A stretch of DNA of 38,697 bases from an uncultured Oscillospiraceae bacterium (GTDB taxonomy: Bacteria; Bacillota; Clostridia; Oscillospirales; Oscillospiraceae): the NCBI GenBank assembly GCA_947629755.1, contig CANREY010000013.1:1-38697 (forward strand). The letters are read 5' to 3'. Every line of letters starts with the position of its first letter. Position 1 is the first letter of the stretch. A program made the translations under genes and the position numbers. Below, piece after piece: positions 27,973-36,095 of the stretch. Below the pieces are notes generated by a model. That model did not search any database, had not been told where the DNA came from, and was given only the letters and a program-made list of their open reading frames with translations.

Positions 27973-28745
27973 TTAAGGTACCCCTCCGGGTCCACATACT
28001 CCCCGTCCACGATGAGCTCAAGGTGGAGGTACGCCCCCTCCTCATCTCCCATAAAGCCGATCTCGCGCCCCGCCTCCACCGTCTCGCCGCCGGCCGCCGA
28101 GGTCTGGCCCATGTGGGCGTATATGGTCTCCACCCCGCCCTCATGGGAGATTATGACATATTTTCCGTAGGTGGTGCTCTCCCCCACCGCCATGACCCGC
28201 CCCGCGGCCATAGCGCGGACCGCCTCGCCGGGGCTTGCCGAGACGTCGCACCCGTAGTGGAAGCTCACCGTCCCCGCCCCGTCTCTCCGGTAGCCGAAGG
28301 GCACCGTGACCTCACCCTCCACGGGCCTTAAGAGCGCAAGGTCCAGCTGTGGCGTCTCGGCGGAGACGTACTTCGGCAGCGGCAGATCCGCAAGCTCCAC
28401 GCCGTCCGTAGCTCCCGCCGGCAGGTCCTCCCCGTCCCCGGAATCCGACGCCGGCTCCCGGCTGTCCTCTCCCGCGCCAAAGGCGTACATCACCGAGCTT
28501 TTCGCCGCCCCAAAGAGCCCCGCGCCGCCGTCACGCTCCTCGGAAAATACCCTGACCGCCCCGTCAAGGTCTATCCCCAGCGCCAGCGCGGCCTTGTCCC
28601 TGAGCTTCCTCATGGTCCCCGGAAACACCGCCCAGGCCGCCACAACGAAAATGAGAAGCCACAGGCAGACCCTTCCGAACCCCCCGGAGCTTCTCACCTT
28701 CCCCCCTCGCCTTCTCCCCGCTCTCCTTCTCCCCTCGTACACCAT
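27969..28745 (-). CDS. spoIVFA: SpoIVFA-like membrane protein with M23/LytM domain
   Basis: 258 aa from the ATG at 28745 (SD GGGGGTG). A very basic cytoplasmic tail (RRRAGRRRGGK) is followed by one helix (about 24-42), then a linker and a C-terminal M23 domain. The first metal motif is present (HYGCD) and 'IYAHMG' is present. The final HxH reads YLH in AYLHLELIVDG, so the zinc site is incomplete, as in non-catalytic sporulation members. The expected role is holding SpoIVFB in check. A weak upstream hairpin, CCGC-AAAA-GCGG, lies in the leader. Confidence 0.82.
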   Translation of the reverse strand: MVYEGRRRAGRRRGGKVRSSGGFGRVCLWLLIFVVAAWAVFPGTMRKLRDKAALALGIDLDGAVRVFSEERDGGAGLFGAAKSSVMYAFGAGEDSREPASDSGDGEDLPAGATDGVELADLPLPKYVSAETPQLDLALLRPVEGEVTVPFGYRRDGAGTVSFHYGCDVSASPGEAVRAMAAGRVMAVGESTTYGKYVIISHEGGVETIYAHMGQTSAAGGETVEAGREIGFMGDEEGAYLHLELIVDGEYVDPEGYLK

Positions 28746-28871
28746 CTTGACACCCCCAACAAAATTTCTGCTACAATATATTCCCATTGTCCACCCCTTA
28801 TAACGAAAATTTATGATCCCCCGCAAAAGCGGAGGACCAAAGTCAATCGTGTAGAATTATACAAACGCGGG

Positions 28872-28889
28872 CAGCGCTAAATCGCGCTG
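28872..28889 (-). terminator. Weak hairpin after the histidine kinase gene
   Basis: CAGCGC-GATTTA-GCGCTG directly after the kinase stop, with only a poor T-stretch. Possible weak terminator for the ABC/two-component operon. Confidence 0.35.
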
Positions 28890-29771
28890 TCATTTAGGAA
28901 ATTTAAGCGTTATCGTAAGGCGCGGAGATGTGTAGGAGGCTGTGAGGGTGGCGTCCATCTGTTCGGCGAGGGTCCTTGCAATGGCGAGGCCCAGACCGGT
29001 GGAGCCGCGGGCGGCCTCCACGGTGAAAAATCGGTCGAAAAGCCGCCCCACCGTCACCTCGTCAAGCCCCGGCGCGGTATTTGTGAAGCGAAGCTCCCCG
29101 TCCTCCGTCAAAGCTATCTCCAGATCCCCGGCGCTATATTTAAGGGCGTTGCCGAGTATATTCCCCAGCACCCTCGCCAGCGCCGCCCGGTCCACGCTCC
29201 GCACTACCGGCGCCTCCGGCAGCGAAATGACGGGCTCGATGCCCCGTGAGCGAAGGGCGGCGTATAGACCGGCTACCGCCTCCTCCAATGCGGCCCGAAG
29301 GTCCGTAAGCTCCGGGGAGAGTGGCCGGGAGGACTGGATCACCGAATAGCGAAAGAGCTCCTCGGTAAGCCGCGTCATTGCCTCCGCCCTGTCGGAGATG
29401 AGCTCCAGATACCGTCTTGCCTCCTTTGTGAGGTCCTCGCGGGCCATGAGGTCAAGATAGCCCCTGATGGCCGTCAGCGGCGTTCGCAGATCGTGTGAGA
29501 TGCCCGTCACCGCGTCCCGAAGCTCCCTGTCGCCGTTCAGATACCGTCTGCGCTGTTCCCGTAGCAGTCTCAGCTGCCCGTTGAGCCGGGAGGCCAACCG
29601 CATGGCGTGGGCGTCCCGTGTGGGGACGGCAATAAGCGTGTTCGTGTCCTCCTCCAGCCTCTCGGTCAGCCCCGCGCTTATCTCGTCAAAGGCGCGCTGA
29701 AGCAGCCGCGTTTTCACCCAAAGAGTGATCACCGCGGCCAGCAGCGTCAGACAGAGCAGCCATGGAAGCAT
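28890..29771 (-). CDS. Sensor histidine kinase of the ABC-transporter operon
   Basis: 293 aa. A single N-terminal helix (1-18) leads into a short linker, HisKA with GISHDLRTPLTAIRG (His93) and HATPase with NILGNALKYS, a FTNTAPGL-type N-box and GLGLAIA. There is almost no extracellular sensor, so it may sense through the transporter, as many peptide-antibiotic kinases do (inference). It starts 13 nt after the third permease stop and lies at the opposite end of the operon from its likely regulator. Confidence 0.9.
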   Translation of the reverse strand: MLPWLLCLTLLAAVITLWVKTRLLQRAFDEISAGLTERLEEDTNTLIAVPTRDAHAMRLASRLNGQLRLLREQRRRYLNGDRELRDAVTGISHDLRTPLTAIRGYLDLMAREDLTKEARRYLELISDRAEAMTRLTEELFRYSVIQSSRPLSPELTDLRAALEEAVAGLYAALRSRGIEPVISLPEAPVVRSVDRAALARVLGNILGNALKYSAGDLEIALTEDGELRFTNTAPGLDEVTVGRLFDRFFTVEAARGSTGLGLAIARTLAEQMDATLTASYTSPRLTITLKFPK

Positions 29772-29784
29772 GACCTCACCAACC

Positions 29785-30552
29785 TTACTTCAAATCTTTT
29801 CTCAAAAACAACGGCAGACCCGCGCCAGTAGTCAGAACGATGAACATTGCCGAATATGGCATCAGCGCCTCCGGCGGATACCGTAAGCTATCAGTTTCGA
29901 TGAACCTCAACTGATCTCCCTGTCCAATGGGCAGCAAATTATAGAAAAACCGGGACAGGGCCGCCTCAGGGCAGTTGTCGTGGGCGATGATCTCTGCGAG
30001 CAGAAAGCGGGTGCAGATCAAAAAGGTGATTCCCACCACGGCCAGACAAGTCACTATGGAGACGGAGGGCCGGATACAATTCATGCCCAAAGCGGTGAAC
30101 AGGGCGCTCCACGCCACGCACACCAGCAGTACCGCCGCCAAATAGACCGGCAGCCTTGACGGGTCCGGCATAGGGCCGTGGGCCAGCCAGCACAGTACCG
30201 CCGCCACACCGGCGTAGAGCAGGGCCAGCCCTACGGCCACCGCTGACACGGTGACCAGGGCGGCACTGTACACTCTCCACCGGGCACAGCCCACGATCAG
30301 CTTGTTCCGAATCGCGCCGCCATCATACTCTCCGCCCAGAAACATGGAGGCAAAGATGGCCAGTATGATTGGCAGTTCAAGGCGCATCTCCCCAAACAGA
30401 ATTATCGCCCAGCGGTCCTGGGCGGCCTGATCCGCCACGGTGAACTCCATCGCTCCGCTCCGAACAGCCAGAGCAATCATGACCACAACGCAAAGCCAGA
30501 ACACCCGGCTCCTTCCCAACCGGGAGAAAAAGGAGGATAACTGATTCATCAT
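29785..30552 (-). CDS. ABC-2 type permease, third copy
   Basis: 255 aa, about six helices, no catalytic motif. It has the family's 'MFLGGEYDGGAIRNKLIVG' loop between the first helices and ends in LFLRKDLK, like its paralogues (RRMDLR, RRQELR). It is expected to form the channel of the BcrA-type exporter with the ATPase upstream. By eye its codon choice (more ATC and CTG) differs from the first permease; this is not quantified. Confidence 0.85.
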   Translation of the reverse strand: MMNQLSSFFSRLGRSRVFWLCVVVMIALAVRSGAMEFTVADQAAQDRWAIILFGEMRLELPIILAIFASMFLGGEYDGGAIRNKLIVGCARWRVYSAALVTVSAVAVGLALLYAGVAAVLCWLAHGPMPDPSRLPVYLAAVLLVCVAWSALFTALGMNCIRPSVSIVTCLAVVGITFLICTRFLLAEIIAHDNCPEAALSRFFYNLLPIGQGDQLRFIETDSLRYPPEALMPYSAMFIVLTTGAGLPLFLRKDLK

Positions 30553-30564
30553 ACGTCTACCTCT

Positions 30565-31353
30565 CTATCGAAGCTCCTGCCGCCGGAACAGAAATAGGCC
30601 AACGGCAGTGGACAGCGCGGTCATGGCCAGCGCCCAGCCTGCCATGGAGAGAAACCCTGCCGTCTCCAAAGCGGCATACCGGGCCAACTGACCGGCGGGA
30701 AGAAAATCGTACAGCAAGTGGCACAATCCGTACCAGCGGGTGTCCGTCCCTGGCATCTGCTCACAGCGGAGTAGGTAGAGCCTGATCTGGCTGGCCGCCA
30801 GTTGTCCCGTCAGTGCCAGGGCCGCGCATGGGATTACAGCCGCCGCCCTTCCTCCCATGGCCGTAATGACGGCGGTGAACAGGGCGGACAGAGACAGGGA
30901 AGTCAGCATTGTCCCCATCAGTGTGCGCAGAATGACAGAAACGCCCGACCTGGGCGGACCGTAGAGTGGAAGGCCCACAATTAGACTGACCTCAGGGGTG
31001 ATGATGCAGACCGCGAACCCGCCCAGCGCTACGGCGACCATTTGGGACAGGTATACCTTTGTCCGGGGGATGCCATGGGCAATCATATTTCTCACCCCGC
31101 CGCTGGAGAACTCCGTTCCAAGGTGCATGGCGGCAAATCCGGCCATAAGATAGCTGTAAATATTGGCGTAGGAAAACAGGAATTCCTCCAGATAGAGGAT
31201 ACGGTCCGCGTCTCCCAAGTCGATAAAAACCTGGTTGGTGTGATACTAGGAAAACAACATGGCGAGGGAGAAAAACGAGGCAAGGAGTCCCGCCGCCCAC
31301 AGGCCGTGGCTCCGAAGAAGGCGGACCAATCCGGCGGACATCAGATCACCCAT
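30565..31353 (-). pseudogene. ABC-2 type permease, second copy, broken by in-frame TAG
   Basis: The track shows only 30565-31218. Reading upstream in the same frame gives an ATG at 31353 with an AGGGGGGTG SD, 12 nt after the first permease stop. The N-terminus (SAGLVRLLRSHGLWAAGLL) resembles the first permease. Codon 36 is TAG (31246-31248), and the frame then continues to the stop at 30565 (262 codons). TAG is an ordinary stop here: the preceding permease ends with it. The gene is therefore a point-mutation pseudogene, a sequencing error, or needs readthrough or an internal restart. Confidence 0.8.
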
Positions 31354-31365
31354 ACCGTCACCCCC

Positions 31366-32199
31366 CTACCTCAGATCCATGCGCCGGAAAAGGACAAGTC
31401 CGGCGGCGGTGGTCAGGAGAATGAGGATAACATCGCAGACGAGCATCAGTCCCACGCGGTCAGCGGAGAGGTCGCAGTAGTGGATACTCTGGCCTCCGGG
31501 GAGGAATACGTCGAAAAACTCGTACACGTCCCGCATAGGCCCCTCCTCAAGATAGTCGGGGTTTGGCACGGACTCGGTCATGACGAGCTCGCCGTCCACG
31601 CTCATCTCAAAGCCCGGATAGGTTGGCGGGGCGTCAAGGCGGTTATATATGTAGCTGCCCGCTACAAGGAGAATAAGCGCCAGCACAAGTGCCGCCACGG
31701 AGGAGGCCACGCGGTTTTTTATGAGCGTCACGAGCATCGTGAACACCGAGGCGAAGGCCAGCGACAGTCCGAAAACGCCGAGAGTGCAAACTGCCGCCCG
31801 CATAGCGCCCATCTTAAATGGGCCCAGCAGCGTAAGCCCCAGCGCCAGAGCGGGGACGACGGCGAAAAGGCACATTACGACCGAGGCGAGACCTGTGAGG
31901 AGCAGGTTCGCGAGATATACGCTTTGGCGCGTGTGGCCGGAGATGAGCTTGTTGCGAAGCGTCCCGTCGCCGTGCTCCGGGCCAATGTGAAAGGCGCACA
32001 CGAGGGCCGATAAAAAACCGATCACGGCGGAAAAGAGAAAGTATATCCGGTCAATATTGGGGTATACCCCCGTCTTGACCCCGTCGCGCCAGCCGGAGAG
32101 GACATAAAACGTCTCAAGCGCCGCCATTACGGCACAGCAAAGCCAGAAGACCTTATCGCGCCTGAGCCTCACGAGCCCCGCGGAGAGGAGATTACGCAT
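31366..32199 (-). CDS. ABC-2 type permease, first copy
   Basis: 277 aa from the ATG at 32199; the track's GTG at 32208 overlaps the GGGAGGTG SD. About six helices, with 'FHIGPEHGDGTLRNKLISGHTR' in the first loop and the shared ending FRRMDLR. The start overlaps the ATPase stop by 8 nt. With the other copies it should form the membrane part of a bacitracin/lantibiotic-type exporter (inference). Confidence 0.88.
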   Translation of the reverse strand: MRNLLSAGLVRLRRDKVFWLCCAVMAALETFYVLSGWRDGVKTGVYPNIDRIYFLFSAVIGFLSALVCAFHIGPEHGDGTLRNKLISGHTRQSVYLANLLLTGLASVVMCLFAVVPALALGLTLLGPFKMGAMRAAVCTLGVFGLSLAFASVFTMLVTLIKNRVASSVAALVLALILLVAGSYIYNRLDAPPTYPGFEMSVDGELVMTESVPNPDYLEEGPMRDVYEFFDVFLPGGQSIHYCDLSADRVGLMLVCDVILILLTTAAGLVLFRRMDLR

Positions 32200-33106
32200 T
32201 GCGGTCACCTCCCACTAAATTCACAAAAAAGCTCTCAAGGCTCTCGTCCCGCTCCTCCAAGGCCAGAACGTCACAGCCCCGGTCATGTAGGGCCAGCGTC
32301 AGGTCGGTTATATTGAGCTTTGCGTAAACGTCGGCGGTGTTTTCGGTAACAAGGCTGTATTCCGCGCCCATGCCGTCCAGCACCACCGCCAAAGCCGAGG
32401 CGTCGGAGACTGTGACGCGGGTACATTTCCGGGAGGCGGCCTCCAGCGCCCCGGCGCTGAGCTCCCTCACCATACGTCCCCGGTCGATAAAGCCGTAGTG
32501 GGTGGCAAGGCGCGAAAGCTCGTCTAAAATATGGCTTGAGATGAGCACCGTTATCTGCCGCTCACGGTTCAGCTTCAATATGAGCTCCCGGATCTCGATT
32601 ATGCCCTGCGGGTCGAGGCCGTTCACCGGCTCGTCCAGCACCAAAAGGTCCGGGTCGCCGCACAGCGCCACTGCGATGCCAAGGCGCTGCTTCATACCGA
32701 GGGAGAAGTTCCGGGCCTTCTTCCTCCCCGTATCCGCAAGCCCCACCAGCTCCAAAAGCTCCTGTATGCCGGTAAAGTCTGGAAGGCCAAGGATACGGTA
32801 CTGCTGTTTTAAATTGTCCCCGGCGGACATGTCGAGGTAGACCGACGGTGTCTCCACCACCGCCCCCATACGGCGGCGGGCCTTGGAGACAGCCTTATCA
32901 CGGCTGTCCACGCCGTATATGGCGTACTCGCCGGAGCTTGGCCGCTGAAGGCCGCAGATAAGGCGTATGAGCGTGGTCTTACCCGCCCCGTTTCGCCCCA
33001 CAAGGCCGTAGATCGCGCCCCTTGGCACGGTCATGTCAAGGCCGTCCAAAGCGGTGAATTTTCCGTAGCGCTTCGTAAGGCCGGTTATTTTAAGTGCCGG
33101 TGTCAT
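32192..33106 (-). CDS. ABC transporter ATPase, BcrA-like
   Basis: 304 aa. Walker A is GRNGAGKTT (about 37), the signature is FSLGMKQRLGIA (about 135), and Walker B is LLVLDEPVNGLDP. A C-terminal extension of about 80 residues ends in 'LEERDESLESFFVNLVGGD', typical of drug and lantibiotic ABC-2 exporters. It is translated just ahead of the permeases and after the response regulator. SD AGGAGG. Confidence 0.94.
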   Translation of the reverse strand: MTPALKITGLTKRYGKFTALDGLDMTVPRGAIYGLVGRNGAGKTTLIRLICGLQRPSSGEYAIYGVDSRDKAVSKARRRMGAVVETPSVYLDMSAGDNLKQQYRILGLPDFTGIQELLELVGLADTGRKKARNFSLGMKQRLGIAVALCGDPDLLVLDEPVNGLDPQGIIEIRELILKLNRERQITVLISSHILDELSRLATHYGFIDRGRMVRELSAGALEAASRKCTRVTVSDASALAVVLDGMGAEYSLVTENTADVYAKLNITDLTLALHDRGCDVLALEERDESLESFFVNLVGGDRNA

Positions 33107-33189
33107 ATTATTCGGACCTCCTTTTCAAGATGGTCCCATGATAACAGGAAAGAGGCGGGAAAACGGTTAAGAAAATAGTTGAGATTCAG

Positions 33190-33849
33190 TCAAGATTTTA
33201 ATTTGAAGCCTATCCCCCAGACGGCCTCGATTGGGTCGCCGGCCCCGGCGTCGCGGAGCTTTTTGCGAAGATTGCTGACGTGGGTCTTCAGGGAGCTCTC
33301 GGTGCAGTCGGGCGTGTCGTCGCTGACCCGGTCGAGAAGGACCGACTTCGTTATCACCTGAGAGGGATTTTCCATGAGAAGGTGGAGTATGGCGTACTCC
33401 GTGCGGGTCAGGCGAAGCTCCGCGTCATTTACAAATACCTGCCTTGCGGCGGGGTCGAGGCGTATGGTGCCGAAGGCAAGGGCGGCGTCCTTTACGGGCG
33501 CGGCCTTGCGCAGGGCGGCGGATACGCGGGCCATAAGCTCCCGGCTGTCAAAGGGCTTTGTCACGTAGTCCGCCGCCCCGGACAGAAGGAGCGACACCTT
33601 GCTGTCCACATCGGCTTTGGCTGAGAGGACTATGACCGGTATACCCTTTATTCTTGGCAGCACCTGCTCCCCGGAAAGGCCGGGCAGCATGAGATCGAGG
33701 AGCACGAGGTCAGGCCGGACGTCGTCCAGAATAAGCACCGCCTCCGTGCCGGAGTAAGCCCTCAGCACAGTGTGCCCCTCCCTTTTGAGCAGCTCCTCCA
33801 GAATATTCCCGATGTGCTCATCGTCGTCAATAACAAGTACCCTGCTCAC
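33190..33849 (-). CDS. OmpR-family response regulator
   Basis: About 219 aa from a GTG at 33849 (GAGGGGGTG SD); the track's ATG overlaps the SD. The receiver has VIDDDEHIG, phospho-acceptor D52 in LLDLMLPG, and the conserved Lys in YVTKPFDSREL. The C-terminal winged helix has 'LRLTRTEYAILHLLMENPSQVITKSVLL' and 'SLKTHVSNLRKKL'. It likely controls its own ABC operon with the kinase at the far end. Confidence 0.93.
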   Translation of the reverse strand: MSRVLVIDDDEHIGNILEELLKREGHTVLRAYSGTEAVLILDDVRPDLVLLDLMLPGLSGEQVLPRIKGIPVIVLSAKADVDSKVSLLLSGAADYVTKPFDSRELMARVSAALRKAAPVKDAALAFGTIRLDPAARQVFVNDAELRLTRTEYAILHLLMENPSQVITKSVLLDRVSDDTPDCTESSLKTHVSNLRKKLRDAGAGDPIEAVWGIGFKLKS

Positions 33850-33879
33850 ACCGTCACCCCCTCTCATTTAATGCCCTAA

Positions 33880-33908
33880 TGATAACACTCCCCCACCCCA
33901 AAAGTCAA
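33880..33908 (-). promoter_or_regulatory. Candidate promoter of the two-component/ABC operon
   Basis: TTGACT (33903-33908), 17-bp spacer, TTATCA (33880-33885) on the minus strand. The -10 is poor, which would suit a regulated promoter. It lies just outside the insertion sequence. Confidence 0.4.
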
Positions 33909-33927
33909 CCGCCGCCGCCCCCCGAAA

Positions 33928-35091
33928 CACGGCGACAGCATTTACTTTTCCCCGAACACCACACGCCGCAGCACCTCATTATCCATGGCGGCGCGGTACA
34001 TCTTTCGGCGGAGACTGACGCGCTTGCCCATGTCCGCACTGTTTAGGAGCGCAAGCGCCTGCTTGCGGAGGATATTCAGGTTCAGCAGCGAATTGTCCTT
34101 CCGCGCCCTAGCGCCGTCCTCTCCAAAAGTCACGTCTAACTGCCAATGCAGCTGGCTTTCTATGCTCCAATGCTTTCGCACAGCGTCCGCAAACTTATGG
34201 ACATCGGTAAGCGACGTCAGGAAATAGCGGCTCTCTTCGGTGAATTCTCCGGTTTTAAGGCTTGTCACAGATGTTTTGACCAGCCCTATGCCGTTGAGTC
34301 CCGCCCATTCCTTTCGCTGCGCAAGCCAGTCGATGTCCGTCTCCATGTAATATACTCTTTGCTCTATCCGCCCGTGGTCCTTTTCAAGGCTCTTGTCAGC
34401 GTGCGAAGAAATCTCACTTTCAAAATACAGCTTTACGTCAGAGAGCAGAGCAGGCTGATTGCCCTTCAATCCCAGCACATAGTCCGCGCCCTTCTCGCGT
34501 ATCTTCGCCGCGATCTGCTTCTGGCACCCCATGGCGTCCACCGTCACTGTGCTGCCCTCAATGTCAAGCAGTTCTATCAACTCCGGTATCGCGGTGATCT
34601 CATTGGACTTTTCCTCCGTTGCCAGCTGTCCCAAGGTTATCTGATGCTCCGCCACCCACGCGCTCACCACGTGGTAGGCGCTGTGATCTTCATTCCCGCT
34701 CCCGCGTATGGTCTTCCCGTCTATCGCCACGGTACTGCCCGTAACGTCCACGACCTCCCGCAGGGCCTCGCCCATCTCTTTCGGGTCGATCCGCTCGAAT
34801 ACCCGGCGGAATGTGTCGCTGTCCGGTATCCCGTTGGGCAGCTCAAGGTATTGCCTGAACCAATCGAGTTTCCCGTATCCTGTGTCCTCCATGTGCTCAA
34901 AATCCGTCCCGCCGCAGACGACGGACACGAGACCGATGAACACGATATCCACCAGCTTATGCCTCAGATCCCCCCACTGCCTGCGGGTATCCGTTATCTT
35001 TTCCAGCTTTTCGATGATCTTTTCCATGTCAACCTTCACCTCAGTTGACATAATAGCAAAAAGGGGCGAAAAAGTAAATGCTGTCGCCGTG
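33928..35091 (-). mobile_element. ISAs1-like insertion sequence, about 1.16 kb
   Basis: A 22-bp inverted repeat bounds the element: CACGGCGACAGCATTTACTT at 33928-33949 and its complement at 35070-35091. The single transposase gene nearly fills it, and its stop codon lies inside the left repeat. GCCCCCCG occurs at 33917-33924 and 35091-35098 and could be a target duplication, but it does not abut both ends neatly. It is inserted between the response regulator and tRNA-Leu. Both ends and the gene look intact. Confidence 0.8.
33942..35051 (-). CDS. ISAs1 family DDE transposase
   Basis: 369 aa from the ATG at 35051 (MSTEVKVDMEKIIEKL). The track's start at 35255 reads through tRNA-Leu and the right repeat and is spurious. 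The family pattern is complete: an N-terminal helical domain with 'DTRRQWGDLRHKLVDIVFIG', 'GIPDSDTFRRVFERID', the first Asp in TVAIDGKTIRGS, the second in VTVDAMGCQ, 'YVLGLKGNQPAL', and 'RKHWSIESQLHWQLDVTFGEDGAR' with the Glu. Probably active. Confidence 0.93.
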   Translation of the reverse strand: MSTEVKVDMEKIIEKLEKITDTRRQWGDLRHKLVDIVFIGLVSVVCGGTDFEHMEDTGYGKLDWFRQYLELPNGIPDSDTFRRVFERIDPKEMGEALREVVDVTGSTVAIDGKTIRGSGNEDHSAYHVVSAWVAEHQITLGQLATEEKSNEITAIPELIELLDIEGSTVTVDAMGCQKQIAAKIREKGADYVLGLKGNQPALLSDVKLYFESEISSHADKSLEKDHGRIEQRVYYMETDIDWLAQRKEWAGLNGIGLVKTSVTSLKTGEFTEESRYFLTSLTDVHKFADAVRKHWSIESQLHWQLDVTFGEDGARARKDNSLLNLNILRKQALALLNSADMGKRVSLRRKMYRAAMDNEVLRRVVFGEK

Positions 35092-35114
35092 CCCCCCGCC
35101 GCAACGCGGCTGGG

Positions 35115-35139
35115 CGACCTTTGCCTACGGCAAAGGTCG
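35115..35139. repeat. Perfect hairpin between IS and tRNA-Leu terminator
   Basis: CGACCTTTGCC-TAC-GGCAAAGGTCG, 11-bp arms with a 3-nt loop. It lies outside the insertion sequence and has no T-run, so it is probably not a simple terminator. Confidence 0.6.
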
Positions 35140-35147
35140 TAAGCGCC

Positions 35148-35178
35148 AAAAAAAGCAGTCCAACGGACTGCTTTTTTT
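35148..35178 (-). terminator. Terminator of tRNA-Leu
   Basis: Perfect 14-bp arms, on the minus strand AAAAAAAGCAGTCC-GTT-GGACTGCTTTTTTT, beginning at the tRNA CCA end. Confidence 0.9.
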
Positions 35179-35261
35179 GGTGCGGGTAGTGGGACTTGAA
35201 CCCACACGGTGTAACCACAGGAACCTAAATCCTGCGCGTCTGCCAATTCCGCCATACCCGC
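35178..35261 (-). tRNA. tRNA-Leu (anticodon UAG)
   Basis: 84 nt including an encoded CCA. Acceptor GCGGGTA pairs with TACCCGC; the D-arm is GGCGGAATTGGCAGACGC. The anticodon stem CAGGA/TCCTG encloses TTTAGGT, giving anticodon TAG. A long variable arm and a GGGTTCAAGTCCC T-arm fit class II tRNA-Leu. Its 5' side is repeated upstream at 36798-36840 and, more diverged, at 36003-36060. Confidence 0.96.
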
Positions 35262-35289
35262 GTATTTATTTTACCTTGCGCCTTAAGAA

Positions 35290-35348
35290 CATTTCGCGAA
35301 TGTCACAGCGCCGGATACATAGTGTGTGCCGATTTCACCACAAATGCG
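35290..35348 (-). repeat. Diverged tRNA-Leu 5'-half-like repeat, copy D
   Basis: The minus-strand sequence CGCATTTGTGGTGAAATCGG and what follows align without gaps to copy B (36096-36156), including the tail GGCGCTGTGACAT versus GGTGCTGTTACCT. It lies 87 nt before the intact tRNA-Leu, as copy B lies before copy C. The rest of 35262-35392 is a linker with no gene. Confidence 0.6.
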
Positions 35349-35392
35349 GGACGCAACATAAACATGTCAAATAGGGCGCTCTGCCGAAGGTC

Positions 35393-35992
35393 TTAGAATA
35401 CATATCTTCCGCTCACTTGATATAAAGCGACGAGGGGAAACTGCTCGAATCCCTCCTCGGAATACTGTCTTTTGAATTTCTCATATTCGCCGGCAAGAAA
35501 TTGAAGCCTATCCTTCATCCCGCGCTGTCCTAAGACTAAGCAAGCGCAAGCCCTGGCATATGGGCTTCGTATCTGGCCATACATTTCCTGGAGCTGTCTG
35601 ACATAGACCTCGTCCGCCTTTATCAGGACCTTCGCCGACATCTCTATGAATCCATCCTGACCGCTCGTCATATAACGCCTCAGCAAAAGCGGCATACACT
35701 CGCTTTGATGAATCAGGATCTTTTTGATATATGCGCTCGTATTGGATATACTTATCCCCTTGCGCATCAAGTCAACAAGCGCTGCCGGATCGTCCGTCTC
35801 CTCAATAAGCCGCCGCTGCGCCTCGGTCCTCAGCTCTATATCGCCAGCGATCGGGGCTGTTCTTTTCTCTAACTCACTAAGAAGGTCCTCATCTTCGACA
35901 ATAGCCAGTGTCTCCAGAAAAATCTGCGGAGCGGAATACTGTTCAAGCGGATTATTCTTGAAAAAATCCTTCGGCAACTTGTATTCAGCCAC
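35393..35992 (-). CDS. Array gene 1: unrecognised 199-aa protein, paralogue of array gene 2
   Basis: The true start is the GTG at 35992 after AAAGGAGGTGCGGGA. This gives VAEYKLPKDFF at the N-terminus and 199 aa, exactly the paralogue's length. The track start at 36046 translates the tRNA-like leader. The protein is soluble and mostly helical, with a pattern suggesting HEAT-like repeats ('PLLLRRYMTSGQDGFIEMSAKVL', 'PYARACACLVLGQRGMKDRLQFLAGEYEKF'). The conserved ending is EGFEQFPL-x-A-x-Y. No catalytic motif is seen and the function is unknown. It sits between tRNA-like copies C and D and would be transcribed towards tRNA-Leu. Confidence 0.78.
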   Translation of the reverse strand: MAEYKLPKDFFKNNPLEQYSAPQIFLETLAIVEDEDLLSELEKRTAPIAGDIELRTEAQRRLIEETDDPAALVDLMRKGISISNTSAYIKKILIHQSECMPLLLRRYMTSGQDGFIEMSAKVLIKADEVYVRQLQEMYGQIRSPYARACACLVLGQRGMKDRLQFLAGEYEKFKRQYSEEGFEQFPLVALYQVSGRYVF

Positions 35993-36002
35993 TCCCGCAC
36001 CT

Positions 36003-36060
36003 CCTTTCACCAAGGTAACGTCACCTAAGACCACCGTGGCTGCCATTACACCATGCCCGC
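36003..36060 (-). repeat. Diverged tRNA-Leu 5'-half-like leader, copy C
   Basis: GCGGGCATGGTGTAATGGCA matches the tRNA-Leu start GCGGGTATGGCGGAATTGGC with a few changes. It continues to TTAGGT and then departs into GACGTTACCTTGGTGAAAGG. There is no T-arm or 3' half. It ends directly at the SD of array gene 1. Confidence 0.65.
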
Positions 36061-36095
36061 ATATTTTGTTTAAATTTGTCCGTTCACCTCAAAAA

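Noticed and set aside
30565-31353. TAG recoding as a sense codon
   Set aside because: TAG ends the neighbouring permease gene and the GH2 fragment; no suppressor evidence is visible.
31042-32013. 323-aa plus-strand ORF across two permease genes
   Set aside because: It runs through two genes and their junction on the other strand; composition is typical of a shadow.
33917-35098. GCCCCCCG direct repeat as IS target duplication
   Set aside because: It leaves four unmatched bases at the left end and lies in C-rich DNA, so chance is likely; kept only as a note.
35052-35255. N-terminal extension of the transposase (MAELADAQDLGSCG...)
   Set aside because: This is a translation of tRNA-Leu, its terminator and the IS end; the ATG at 35051 inside the IS is the real start.
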